From Thermochaetoides thermophila DSM 1495 (Eukaryota; Ascomycota; Sordariomycetes; Sordariales; Chaetomiaceae): 64,000 bases of DNA. Each line of letters opens with the position of its first letter. The stretch's first letter is position 1. The translations under genes were made by a program, and so were the position numbers. The stretch is from NCBI RefSeq assembly GCF_000221225.1, contig NW_006383036.1:1055587-1119586 (forward strand), written 5' to 3'. The notes below the pieces were generated by a model, which saw only the letters and a program-made list of their open reading frames with translations, was not told the DNA's origin and made no database searches. Positions 24,195 to 34,720 of this stretch are shown one piece after another.

Positions 24195-26470
24195 GGTGGC
24201 GGCTTTGATCAGATGGTGTAGATCGTATTTACACGAGAAAATGGTGAAAAGATGGAAATGTCAGTATCGTCGGTAATGATGGCAATCTGCCCCGGTCTTT
24301 CAACGGAAAAAGTGTGAGTGTTCAGGCTGATGCCCGTTGATGAGGGGCAGTATCGATGGCGAAGAGGGAATGCCCCTCTGATGATTGGTCCGCTGAGGGC
24401 GGCAGCAAGGATTAAGGATTGGAGATGCTCGTGACTGTGAACTTCGAGCAAGTGCTGTCTGAGCAGCTTGGATACTCCAAGAAATCGCAAGTCAAGGTCC
24501 GGGAGCTAGTTTCCAGGATTCCGGCTTTTCGAGGTCTCAGGTGGCAGGATGGTTTAAGTCTCGCGCACGAAGCAGGTACAGTCTCCTACAGACGGAAAGG
24601 GCGGCCATGGCCTGTCCCCTTCCGCCATCTTCCTGGGGGCACTCACAAGTCTTTTAAGCTCTTCCTTCTCCCCTGTCCCTTCCATGTGTTGCCAACCACC
24701 GATCCACACTCCAGGGCCTCTTGCCTTGACAGGAAGTCAAAAGCGGTGAGGCTGCGGCCAGACGCCGCCCACCAGCAGAACCCAGAGCCTGTCAAAAGTT
24801 CCAAGACGTCCAGGACCTCCACAACAGAAGCTTAACAGAAGCGCAGCCTTCGGCCAGGGCAGCGTGCCATAGCGTGTCATTATCAGGAAAAGTGTCGAGC
24901 TGAGCGACAGCCACCGCGTCCGGCCAGACGCTCGTGGATGCTTGGGGAAGCCGAGCACCAACCGGAGCCCCTGTCAACTTGCAGCATCCCCGGCTCTCGC
25001 TCGGCTTTCAACTTGGCGTCGTCGGCGACGCGGGGTGTCAGTGTGTTACTGCATGGTCAAGCCCGGTTCGCCCCCCGGCCCCAGCACCGGCCAGGGGGAA
25101 CGGCGGTGACAACGGTGACAACGGGGAGGAGTGTCCACGGTGCAACGTGTGGCCACAGCCCCGGCGCGGCCCGCGATTGGAGGTCGCGGAGCTCGCTTGC
25201 GTTTGATGGCCGACCCAGCAGTGAGGTTCATGGATCACCGCCAGGGTTGTTGCTGCGTTAGCGCGTCCAGGTGTGCGCGTGGATCGCGTGGGTCGCGTGG
25301 TGGCCCTGGCGCCGCTAGCATGTTGGCACGCTCGGTTCTGGAGGGGACCGTTGGGGGTCGGGGTTGGTGGAGAGTCACCATTGCGGCAACTGACCTATTG
25401 AATTGAATTGCATTTTCGACCAGTTTCACCCATGAAGGTTGCTCCACGACGCCAGCGGGCAAAAGGTACATATGCACTGACTAGTTTAACCTATGTACAC
25501 GCGGGGAAAGCCTAAGAGGGAAGACTGGTGTGTATCCGTGGGATGAAGGGGTGGTGTTGGAGAAGAGAAAAGATGTAGGGAAAAAGAAAGAAAATGATGG
25601 GTTAGTAGGGGAGAGCGTGAGGTATGTAGATGTTCAAACTAGAGGTTTCTGATTCTGATTCTTCGTCATCAGGGGTGCGCATTGTTCGAGATTGTACAGT
25701 CGTGCGTGTGAGAAGATAGCGGGGAGGACATAGAATGGGGATGGTTTTGTCCTGTTTAATGGTCCCTGGCTGAGCCGTAAAGTTCGAGTTGTGATCTTCT
25801 ATTGTCAAACAGTTGGTATGAGTGCAAAGATACCCTGAGGTCTAGACGGCCAGCAAGTGGGTTGTTAAGGAGAGAGACAAATGACCTATGTAGAGGGAGG
25901 GATGTTTGCGGGCGCAGGACACAGGCAATAAAATCGACGTTACACCAGGGTCAGACCTTCAACGTGGCATGTGACACGGTATTGCCTTAGCCACAGCCTA
26001 CTTCAGACGAAAGTCTCTCAGATCTCGAGACTGTACACCAACTTGCTGCAGTTCATCTCGAGCGGAGTTGTGGCAAACCATTGACGAGACTGACTGACTT
26101 TTCACCCGGTAGCAGAATTGCACGCTTGGCTGATCTTCTCCGTTTATCTGATCGTCATCTGCAGTTCATCTTATCGTCAGTCTTATCGCAATCTTATCGC
26201 CGAGTGCCGAGCATCTGAGATACGCTAAAGATGCGATCCCTGTCGCATCAACTGTCGGTGGTGGTCGTCATTCAGGTCCTGACCCCACAGCCACACTCAC
26301 TACATTCATCAGCGTGCTATTGTCGTCAGCCGAGCGTTTGCCCTCGACCATGAATCTCCAGCGGTTATAATCTTTAACCTCTTCAAATTTTTTTCACGCA
26401 TTTCCACAAGTCTTTTTTTTTTTCTATTTCACGCGCTATATCTCTGCATCGGAAGCCCGTTGACTACACC
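24195..26470. other. Non-coding stretch between divergent genes
   Basis: Intergenic space between the 2EXR-like gene (minus) and the cystinosin-like gene (plus). The part at 24600-25350 is GC-rich and open in several frames without family motifs. A cluster of GATA-factor sites is at 26144-26198, and a pyrimidine-rich leader precedes the ATG at 26471. No gene supported. Confidence 0.55.
26144..26198. promoter_or_regulatory. GATA-factor site cluster including an iron-type box
   Basis: TTATCTGATC at 26144-26153 is the reverse complement of GATCAGATAA, a full match to the ATCWGATAA element bound by SreA/Sre/Fep1-type iron-responsive GATA factors. CTTATC (GATAAG on the minus strand) follows at 26170-26175, 26182-26187 and 26193-26198. 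Four sites in 55 bp, about 270-330 bp upstream of the cystinosin-like start codon, are unlikely by chance but not tested. Confidence 0.55.
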
Positions 26471-27370
26471 ATGGGCTTCCTTGAGCTTTTGTCCGGATTC
26501 TTTGGCCTAGCATATTTCACAGCATGGTCCATCAGTTTTTACCCGCAGGGCATTCTCAACTACCGGCGCAAGTCGACGTCGGGAACAGTTGTAGATTTTC
26601 ACCTGATTAATATCTTGGGTGAGTCGCTTCTTCAGGCGCTCTTTGCGCTTATATGCCTTCCAGCGCCATACTAACCTCGCGCAGGTTTCACGGCTTACTT
26701 TGCTTCTAATGTCGCTTTCTACTATTCCTCGGTCATCCGAGCCCAATATGCTGCGCGCTACAAGGGCCTGACGCCGACGGCTTCATTCAGCGACATCACC
26801 TTTGCCTTCCACGGCATTCTGGCCTCGGTGGTCACCACCAGCCAGTACCTGTTTCCCCGCCTCTGGGGCTTCACGCCTAGTCTTGGCAACCGCCCAAGCC
26901 GCGCTATCCTGGGCGTCATCTATTGTTCCCTGCTCTTTATTGCCGTCGTTGTCACAATCGTGATGGCCTCGCCCAATCACGGCAGCACGGATGACCTCGC
27001 AGTCACCTCATGGGTGTGGCTGGACGTAATTTACGCCGTCTCTTACGTCAAGCTTGTAGTCACGCTCATTAAGTACACTCCACAAGTGCTCTTCAACTAC
27101 CGCAACCGCTCGACCAAGGGCTGGAGCATCCTCATGATTCTTCTCGACTTCTCGGGTGGCATCCTCAGTATCGCCCAGCAGGGCATTGACAGCTACATCC
27201 AGCGTGACTGGTCCGGTATCACCGGCAACCCCGTTAAGTTCGCGTTGGGCAACGTGTCCATCATTTACGATTTGATATTTATTGTTCAGCATTATGTGCT
27301 TTATCGTGACTCGAACGCGAAGCAAAACGAGTACGACCCACTTCTGGCATCGGACGAGGAGCGGCGATAG
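26471..27370 (+). CDS. Cystinosin-like PQ-loop vacuolar cystine transporter
   Basis: Seven-helix membrane protein of 277 aa, probably exporting cystine from the vacuole with protons. Exons 26471-26618 and 26685-27370 are joined across a 66-nt phase-1 intron (GTGAGT, ACTAACC, GCGCAG). The first PQ-loop is SISFYPQGILNYRRKSTSG (about 20-38), before VVDFHLINILG. The second is KYTPQVLFNYRNRSTKGWSI, followed by LLDFSGGILSIAQQGID. Both PQ pairs and the Asp-containing helix after each are the hallmarks of cystinosin/Ers1. The C-terminal NEYDPLLASDEERR holds a dileucine-like sorting signal. The start is ACCATGG. The GATA-site cluster upstream suggests nutrient or iron control. Confidence 0.92.
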
Positions 27371-27845
27371 AGTGCTGCGAAGGCTGCCGAAGGGCTGGCC
27401 CCTTTGGCTGCATCAGAAGTCTTGCGTAGTATAATACAAGCACATGTTCCTTCCCCAACGCCTCTTTCGCAGTTTGGTGACTCGCAAGTGCACCTGGCAC
27501 AGTGCAACATTGGTGCTTTCTCCTTTGCTGCCTCATTCCTGCCATTAGGGGTTATTTTATGTGGGCTCCAGATCCGAGGTCCTTAGTATTTAGGTATTTC
27601 TCGTCGCACTTCTATTCGCCTGCTCGCAATCTGCAACTTAACATCTCTCTCCGTCGAACCTAAGAAAACCTAACATCCGTCTCCGTCAACCCTAAGATAC
27701 TCAGCCATTACCTAGGTGTACCTGTCCAACCTCTTTACCTAAGATACCTACATCATCACAATCATATCGTCTTCACATACCTAGCCACAGATTGATTCCC
27801 CTTTGTCCATCCCCCGCTGATCCTCTGTTCTCTTTCTGAGCCACC
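27371..27845. other. Intergenic spacer with repeated CCTAAG/ACCTA words
   Basis: A 475-bp spacer between two plus-strand genes, comprising the 3' UTR of the cystinosin-like gene and the promoter of the dehydrogenase. ACCTAAG-like words recur at 27650-27790. No gene seen. Confidence 0.6.
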
Positions 27846-29240
27846 ATGCGGGGCGAATCCCCTTCTCAGCTCCCTGATCTAAATCCTCTGGCCCTCACAT
27901 GCCGCATCAGAGAGGGCGATGACAACGAGTGGACCATACAGCGGAATGCATGGCCCTCTAAAAATATCCCCACCAAACAGCGAGTGTACTTGGTCAATGT
28001 CCTTGCCGTAACCCTCCACGCCGGCGAGGTTGCCTCGATCAGCGATGCGGATGTTCCCAGACTGCAAGAGACGACCATTCCTGGCTACGAATTTGCCGGT
28101 GTTATAATCGGCCCACCTAACTCTGGCGGCAAGTTTGCTCCGGGAGACAGTGTTTAGTATGTCCCACGAAACCTCCTGACTCAGTTCATCTGCTAACACC
28201 ATTCTAGTGGCAGAACCAGCTTCGGACGCGTTGGTAATGCTCGTACTTTTATGTTCGTCAAGGAAAATGAGCTGGCCAAGATGCCAGCCGAGATACAGTG
28301 GAGCCATGCTGCTCGCATCCCTCTGGGGGGCCTTATTGGATACCAAGCTCTGTTTTCGACGGATACCATTCAAAAGCCCAGCATCACCGATGGATGGGGA
28401 AGCGAACGTGGGGAAGCATACCAAAGAAACAGCAAAAGGACAGTTCTCATCACCGGTGCGGGATGCATGGCCGGGTTGTGGGCAATCGAGCTCGCCAAAC
28501 TGGCAGGGGTCGCCACCATAATTGCCACGTGTGATGGTGATGACAAGAGATTGCTAAGAAGATTGGGCGCCATTGTCTACGATTAGAATACGGAAGCAGG
28601 ACGCCTGGAAAATTGCCAAGAAGCCGATACACCCAAGGTCGACATGATAATCGACTTCGTTGGCAACGGTTTGCTTTCAAACGCTTGGTGGATGCTCAAG
28701 AAGAAAGGAACCTTTGTCAGCATGGTCGATGATGCACTCGCTTGCAAACCTCCTGCAACCGGCAACCAGGTCCGGCTCGTCAATTTCCGCCTCAAGTCTG
28801 ATCCCGAAGCCCTCGAGGTCATCACCACGCTTATCAACGATAGGAAAAGCGCGCTGATCAGAGAGATAAATCAGATCTTCGACGAAAGAGACGAGTTTGA
28901 TATATATGACCACCCAACAGCCTTGCAACATGTGCGAGGAAACTCGCGTGGCATTGTTGTCTTGAAAATACCCCAACTCCCTATCGACAACCAGACCCTG
29001 GTTTGGGAGCGCTTTTTTGAGAGAGTAGGAAATGCTGAACAATCCGACAACGGGCAAGTGACGCAAGAGTCTGACGTCGAGGACGATCGGCCATCTCGGT
29101 TGAGCGCGTGGTTGAGAGAGGATGGCCCTAGCTCAGAGAAGAAGCGAAGAAGGAAGTTGGAGCTCATGATCCAAAGGGAGAACAGTAGTGATTCGGAAGG
29201 CCAAGACAGCAGCGGGGAAGAGGACGATGAAAGCCAATGA
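27846..29240 (+). pseudogene. Zinc-type (MDR) alcohol dehydrogenase/enoyl reductase, interrupted by one TAG
   Basis: Exons 27846-28156 and 28208-29240 are joined across a 51-nt phase-2 intron (GTATGT, GCTAACAC, TTCTAG) and would encode 447 residues, but codon 230 is TAG (28584-28586). The N-terminal part is a GroES-like fold (TTIPGYEFAGVIIGPPNSGG). The Rossmann fold follows with TVLITGAGCMAGLWAIELAK. The frame continues intact after the stop through VDMIIDFVGNGLL and the family's typical end (NSRGIVVLKIP), then an acidic tail rich in S, E and D. The stop falls where relatives have Tyr in D-Y-N/T, so a single TAY-to-TAG change explains it. No intron can remove it. It may be a recent pseudogene, a strain polymorphism, a sequencing error or a readthrough site. 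Substrate unknown. Confidence 0.8.
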
Positions 29241-29439
29241 TGATGAGATATCAGGTCGAGAGCGATGTGGGCAGTTAAGTGACGATCCCATATCATTAGC
29301 GTTTTGATTATTCAGCATACTGGTTCCGTGAGCGGTCCAGCTAGACAGCGAAACAGTGAATATAATCAGCGTTGTTTTGTACAATTGTACACATTGTTCC
29401 AGGTCAAGTCATTTTGGTAATGGCTTGGCGCTATTGTCT

Positions 29440-29465
29440 TCACACACACACACACACACACACAC
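29440..29465. repeat. (CA)n microsatellite
   Basis: About 12 CA units in non-coding sequence. Confidence 0.95.
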
Positions 29466-29640
29466 CAATAGTTCAGGCTCACAAAGACCAAGAAGCGAGG
29501 GATAACGGGCTCAATTCTTGTTCCTCCGGGAAGATATCCCAGATGAAAGTATGAAAGCGAGTGACCAGCCCACCCTCTTCGTTCTGTAAGATGTATAAAG
29601 CAATAGAAGCAAGAAGTACAACTCCCACGAGGCCGGCCAA

Positions 29641-30166
29641 CGATAGCGCAACAGCATTGTCGCCAGCCCGACGCCTCCGTTCCGACACGCCGTCCCAGCG
29701 ATGGCGCAGCGGCACTGTCGCTGTCGAAGATTTGTCTAGAGAGAATAAACAATATTTCCTTTTTTTTTTTCCCGTGTGCAGTGTTTGTTCCTAATCCCGA
29801 CCCTGACCATCCGTCTGTTTGTGTGCACTTTGCTTTTGGAAACGCACTTTGCAGTTAGTTAAACACCCTACCTGAACCCAACCCAACCTATTTATTCTCC
29901 TTGTCCGTCCGTTCATCCGTTCGTTCGCTCGTTTCAAGTCCCTGGGAAAAAAAAAAGCAGGAAATATTATAAAGCAGAGAAAAAATCCTTCGGCAATGCG
30001 ACAGCGTATCTAAACAAAATGGGGTATCATGAAGCAAGTAAGCAAGCATAACCAAAACATGAGATATGATAGAAAAAAACTGGAGAAAGATTTAAAAAAA
30101 TGGGAAGGATAACCAGTCTCTCGGGAATGTTCAAACCCAGGGGCGATAGCGCAGCGGCATTGTCGC
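29641..30166. repeat. Triplicated 23-bp motif (A-box-like)
   Basis: Copies at 29641-29663, 29699-29721 and 30144-30166 share the frame CGATRGCGCA...GCAYTGTCGC and differ from each other at only two to four positions. TRGCGCAGCGG resembles the A box of tRNA genes (TRGCNNAGYNGG), and the third copy is followed by a weak anticodon-arm-like fold. No copy has a convincing T arm or B box downstream, so this is not called a tRNA. Confidence 0.5.
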
Positions 30167-30451
30167 GCCCGGGATGACAATCCTGAAGGTTTGGTATTTC
30201 CCCCCCTCCCACACCTGGAGTAGAGAAGATAGGAAGAATATGAGGGGGAAATGAGTGTTGTGAAGTATAAGATGGTGTTGTCGTGTGGTCAAGGAAACGT
30301 CGGACCAGCCCTTGATGATCCCGCGGCGGTTATGTGGGTGCTTTAACGTGACAACCGCTTCCCTCCCTCCCTACTTGACTGACCAAGTGACTTACTCACG
30401 ACGTCCGTTCAGCTGTGAGTGAACCAAGTCAAGTCAAGCCATGAAGGGAGA

Positions 30452-32180
30452 TTAATTCTTACTCCACCACCACAACCCCTCAAACCCCCTCTGGTGTACC
30501 TCTCTCCTTGCCGCCCCATCCTGGTACTCATCGTCCGTGTCCACGGTCGAAGAAGTGCCACTGTTGATCCTCTTGCTCGGCTCGTTCCCAAACACCCTCA
30601 GCAACACCACCATGACCACACTACTCGTGATACTCATGCACAAAATCCCAATCATGGTCAGGTTACTCTTCCGGAACTGATGCGGGCCCTTGGCGGCGTC
30701 CTCAGGCCAGCCGGTGTAGAGCGCGTATGTCGTAGTCACGCTGCCGAGGTTGCCTAGTCCGGAGACGAGGGCTGACGCGGCGGCGACGCCCACCTCGCGG
30801 TGGCGGCGTTGGAAGATTTCGCTCGTCCAGGCCATGGTGATGGGGACCGTGGGGCCCAGGCCGAAGCCGACTAGGAGAAGACCGCCGTAGCGGGCCCAAT
30901 GGTTGGATAGGGCGAAGGTTACGGTGAGCAGGCCGGTGATTTGGATGAGGACGGAGCAGGAGAAGAAGAGTGCGCGGTGCCGGTGGAAGCGGTCGGAGAT
31001 GGGGGTGATTAGGAGGATGGCGAGGAGGTCCATCTACCAACCATCACCACAGGGGTTAGTAACCAAGCTGGAGGAAGAAAAGGGGGAAAGGGGAAAAAAA
31101 GGCTCTCACCATCCAGATCGGGGCAAACAGAAGACTGATCTCGATGCCCGTAAAGTTGGGATTGATAGCAGAGATGATGACATTGCCATAAAGCTGCGTG
31201 CCGATACCAACACCCACAACACCAAAATACATCAGCACCAGCGGCCACAACCTCCAATCCATCAACACCAACTCCAAATCCCTCAGTGTCCACCTCCTTG
31301 CATGATAAACCCTCCTCAAGTCATGATAATGCACGACGGCATCCTCGCCCCTCAACGCCTCCGGACTGCGCGGCAACCACCGCAGCCACCACCTCCTCTC
31401 TTCCCTCTTCTCTCCGGGCGCCAACGGCCGCTCGGGCAACCACCACAACAAGCTGACGCCTACGGCGATCGTAACGACGCCGTAGACGAGAAACATCCAC
31501 CTAAACCCCACGATCCCCCCTATCCCGTCCATCTTTTGGAAGCCGGCCGACACGAGCCCAACCACGGCGGCAGAGACCTGCGCCGCGGTGTAGTACATCC
31601 CGATGCGCTTCCCCGTCCTCGACGGCGGGTAAAATAGAGTCAAGTAATACGCCATACCCGGCCACATCCCCGCGGTCACCATGCCCAGCAAGAAGCGCAA
31701 TAGCTTCAGACTCCACGCCTGCTCCACCGCGGCAAAGCACGTCCCCACCACGCCGACCGCAATCACGATCCGCGCCATCCAAGCCCTCGGACTGAGGGCC
31801 GACATGGCCAGGTTACTCGGCAGATCGAATAGGACGTAACTGACATAAAACAGCGCCAGCGCGGTGGAGGTGTCTCTAGGAGAGAGATGGAGGACGCTGG
31901 CGAGGTCGTGGGCGTCCGACCGGTTCATGGTCTGCGCGATGCCGATGTTGGAGCGGATGGCGGACGCGAGGAAGTAGAGGGTCCAGAAGGCGGGGAGGAT
32001 GCGGGCGTCGAGGCGGCGGTAGACCTGTTCGATGCGGGAGAGCGGGTAGTCTTCGATGGGGGGTGCAGGGACTGCATGTTCGGGGTCCTTGTCTTTAGGG
32101 TTGATATTGGGGGAAGGGGAAATGTCGCCGCAGCTGGAGGGCTGCGGCTGCGGCCGAACTGTGCCGGGATCGTGAGCCAT
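30452..32180 (-). CDS. MFS permease, anion:cation symporter (Dal5/Tna1-like) family
   Basis: Plasma-membrane permease of 550 aa with about 12 membrane helices. Exons 31110-32180 and 30452-31033 are separated by a 76-nt phase-0 intron (GTGAGA, TTACTAACC, TGGTAG). A proline-rich cytosolic tail leads to RRLDARILPAFWTLYFLASAIRSNIGIAQT, the usual family opening, where many members read LDRANIGNA. FYVSYVLFDLPSNLAM and LRFLLGMVTAGMWPGMAYYLTLFYPPSR are family signatures. Known substrates of the family are allantoate, nicotinate, pantothenate, biotin and small carboxylates, and none can be chosen here. It is followed upstream, on the same strand, by an ACC deaminase gene 801 bp away. A GTGTT repeat lies in its promoter. 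Confidence 0.92.
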
Positions 32181-32981
32181 TACTAAGAGCGAAGAGCAAT
32201 GGAGGTGCGTGCTAATCGTTCTGTTCTGGCTCTTTTTAGTGAAGGGTTAGGTGTTTGTGCTGTGTTGTGTTGTGTTGTGTTGTGTTGTGTTGTGTTGAGT
32301 CAGAGGCCGAGGTGGGGAGACTTCGGTAAAGTAAGTGGGAAGCGAGGTGAAGATGAAAGAAAACAAAACACCAAAAAAAAAAAGGTAGAGGATGATGCCG
32401 CCAAGAGGGGCATGGAAGATTTAAGCTTCTTCGTAGAATCGTCACCCGTATCATTCCTGAGCAAAAAATCTGTGGACCGAGGTCGGAGCATGCCGCTGCA
32501 AGCTGCAAGCTGCAAATCCTGATCAATGATGGTGTGAATGGTGTGGTCAACAAGCTTTGTTGAGAGAATGCTGTTGAGTGGTTAAGCCCCAGCTGCAGTG
32601 CACCCGGCCTTGGTTTCAACTGGTTGCTATGACATGAGAAAACCCACTTGCACGAGGATATCACCGGCTGAGACTGAGAGAACGCGGGGGCAGACGCGGG
32701 GAGAGTCAGGGATTGGACGTAAGAAAATTTTTCGACAAAGCATTATCACAGTTTAAGCTGAGTTCTTGTTTTTTTTTTTCGGGGATAGATGATCCCCTGA
32801 TCCTAAAGAGTCAGGGGTTTGGGTGGTTTGCCGATGCAGCTTAACTCAACGTCACCCTTCATGATACTACGGCACAGCATATGCTTGTAAGCTTGAGGCT
32901 GACTCACAACTCAACTTCGAAAAGTTTAACTCAACGCCCCAAACTATCACCAGCTCAACCCCTCGGCTCCCGCGGCGCCCG
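32181..32981. other. Promoter region of the MFS permease and 3' flank of ACC deaminase
   Basis: About 800 bp without a gene. It contains a GTGTT pentanucleotide repeat (about 32258-32297) some 80 bp upstream of the permease start and AAGCTGCAAGCTGCAA near 32500. No other signal was identified. Confidence 0.6.
32258..32297. repeat. (GTGTT)n microsatellite in a promoter
   Basis: About eight tandem pentanucleotide units lie in the promoter or leader of the minus-strand permease gene, where length changes could alter expression. Confidence 0.9.
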
Positions 32982-34158
32982 CTACTCCAGCGCCGAGTAC
33001 GCATTGAGCGCCAGCTGTCCCCCCAGATGCGCAAACAGCACATTACTCCCCTCCGGCATCTCCCCATTTCGAATCATATCCAACATTCCCGCAAAGCTCT
33101 TCCCCTCATACACCGGATCCGTAATGAACGCCTCAGTCCTCGCCCCAAATCTGATCGCCTCCATCGTCCTTTCATCCGGAACCCCATACGCTCCAGCATG
33201 GTATCTCTCATCCAGCACGACATCCTCGTCCTGAATATCCCCCTCCTCCAACCCGATCCTAACCGCTGTCTGCCGTGCAATCCTCAGCACCTGCTCGCGC
33301 GTCTCCGCCGGCTTCGCAGACGCATCGATGCCCACCACCCTCCTCTTCCTCGCCCCAAGCTTCAACTCAGCAAGCTTAAACCCCGCCACCATCCCCGCAA
33401 ATGTCGACCCCGTCACGGCACATACCACCACCGTGTCAAAAAACACCTCCATCTCCTCCTCCTGCGCAATCACTTCAAATGCCCACCTTGCGAAACCTAA
33501 CCCGCCCAACGGATGGTCCGACGCCCCAGCGGGGATATAATATGGCTTCTTCCCCTCCGCAATCAACTTCTCCCTCAGTCGGGCCAGTGTCGGCTTATGC
33601 TGAATGCCGAACCCCTCCTCCGGGCTCGCAACCCGCACGTCGGCGCCTATGAGGCGCGACAGCTGCAGGTTGCCAACGCGAGAGTAGACGGGGTTAGCCG
33701 ACCAGACGCCGGGAACCCAGTGTTCTTGGACCAGTGCCACATGCAGACCCAGCTTGGCTGCCGCAGCAGCCACTTGGCGCGTGTGATTCGATTGGATACC
33801 GCCAATGCTGATGAGCGTGTCGCAGTTTTGGGCGAGGGCGTCGGGGAGGAGGTATCTGGGGGAGGGGGTTTGGGGGGGGGGAAAGCAGACATCCTATTAG
33901 CGGACATACATAAAAAAAAGGATTTATGCCAGTGATTAGCTGGCTGACTGGCGGGCAGGTGGCTCACTCCAGTTTGCGGATCTTGTTTCCGCCAAAGGCG
34001 AGTCCGGAGTTGCAGTCCTCGCGCTTGGCGTAGACGTTGACCTTGCCGCCGAGCGCTTGGGAGATGCGCGGGAGGTGCTGAATCGGCGACGGGCCGAAGG
34101 TAAGTGGCTCGCGAGGGATACTCACGAAGGGCTCGGGAAGCTCGACTTTGACGACCAT
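32982..34158 (-). CDS. 1-aminocyclopropane-1-carboxylate deaminase
   Basis: PLP enzyme converting ACC to 2-oxobutyrate and ammonia; length 354 aa, normal for the family. Exons 33968-34158 and 32982-33855 are joined across a 112-nt phase-2 intron (GTGAGC, CCCCAG). PLP lysine is K59 in AFGGNKIRKLEY. GGIQSNHTRQVAAAAAKLG carries the catalytic Ser (S86), with His where bacterial enzymes have Gln, as in fungal members. DPVYEGKS keeps the Glu, and FAHLGGQLALNAYS keeps the Leu, that separate ACC deaminases from D-cysteine desulfhydrases (E295/L322 in the Pseudomonas enzyme). No targeting signal is seen. In fungi it can serve nitrogen use or lower plant ethylene precursor. The adjacent MFS permease may be functionally linked (inference). 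Confidence 0.93.
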
Positions 34159-34422
34159 TGTTTTTTTTTTTTTCGTTCTTAATTTCTCTTTGTGGCAAGT
34201 TTTGCGTTTCGTGGCTGTGTCTTGAAAAGTTTACGTGAGATGTTGCGTCGACCGTTCGTATGACTTTGTCAGACTGAGCTCGTAGAAACGGTAGTGTTTG
34301 CGCTCTTGTAAGTGAACAGCTTTCTTTCCAACTTCCATCTTTTAAAAAAAATCCAATCTTCCTTCGGTCGAGATATCCGGTCGCCGAGGGAGACTACCTA
34401 CCCCGCCCTGATATACGAGAAG

Positions 34423-34720
34423 ATGGCGACTCGTGCTTCGTCATCATCTTACATCAGCATCGATGTGGATGCAAATGCAGAAATAGATCTGTTTCCATCA
34501 GATTATTCCGCAGTCTAGGAGATAAGGAAGCTTCACCAGTGGAGAACAGCCGGTGGTATCACATTACATGCAGATACTTGACCCGGAGCCGGACTTAGAT
34601 TCACCGAGACCGAGCTCACTCTTTGCCTGGGATGCATGGGCCGTATACGCTTTGGCGTTCACACTTGGTGAAATTGCTGAGTTGGGCATTGCCGTCTTCC
34701 TAACCGCAGGTGAAACCTAA
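34423..34720 (+). pseudogene. Possible decayed small membrane-protein gene
   Basis: From ATG 34423 a frame reads MATRASSSSYISIDVDANAE... and stops at 34516. From 34568 another frame reads MQILDPEPDLDSPRPSSLFA, then a hydrophobic stretch (WAVYALAFTLGEIAELGIAV), and stops at 34718. Both pieces look protein-like, are in different frames and are separated by stops, which suggests a frameshifted relic. A GTAAGT at about 34309 could be a leader donor. No family is recognised; chance is not excluded. Confidence 0.25.

Larger units (their letters stand above)
29241..30451. other. Intergenic stretch between convergent genes with a repeated motif
   Basis: It lies between the dehydrogenase (plus) and an MFS gene (minus). 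It holds an AC microsatellite (about 29440-29465), three copies of a 23-bp motif (29641, 29699, 30144), and a minus-strand open frame at 29479-29715 with one predicted membrane segment but no ATG. No gene can be supported. Confidence 0.55.

Noticed and set aside
24420..25405. Overlapping short frames on both strands in a GC-rich spacer
   Set aside because: None shows family motifs or splice continuity; frames are open in several phases at once, as expected for GC-rich non-coding DNA.
30144..30215. Possible tRNA gene (A-box-like start and weak anticodon arm)
   Set aside because: The anticodon stem has mismatches, and there is no T arm, B box or closing acceptor stem downstream.
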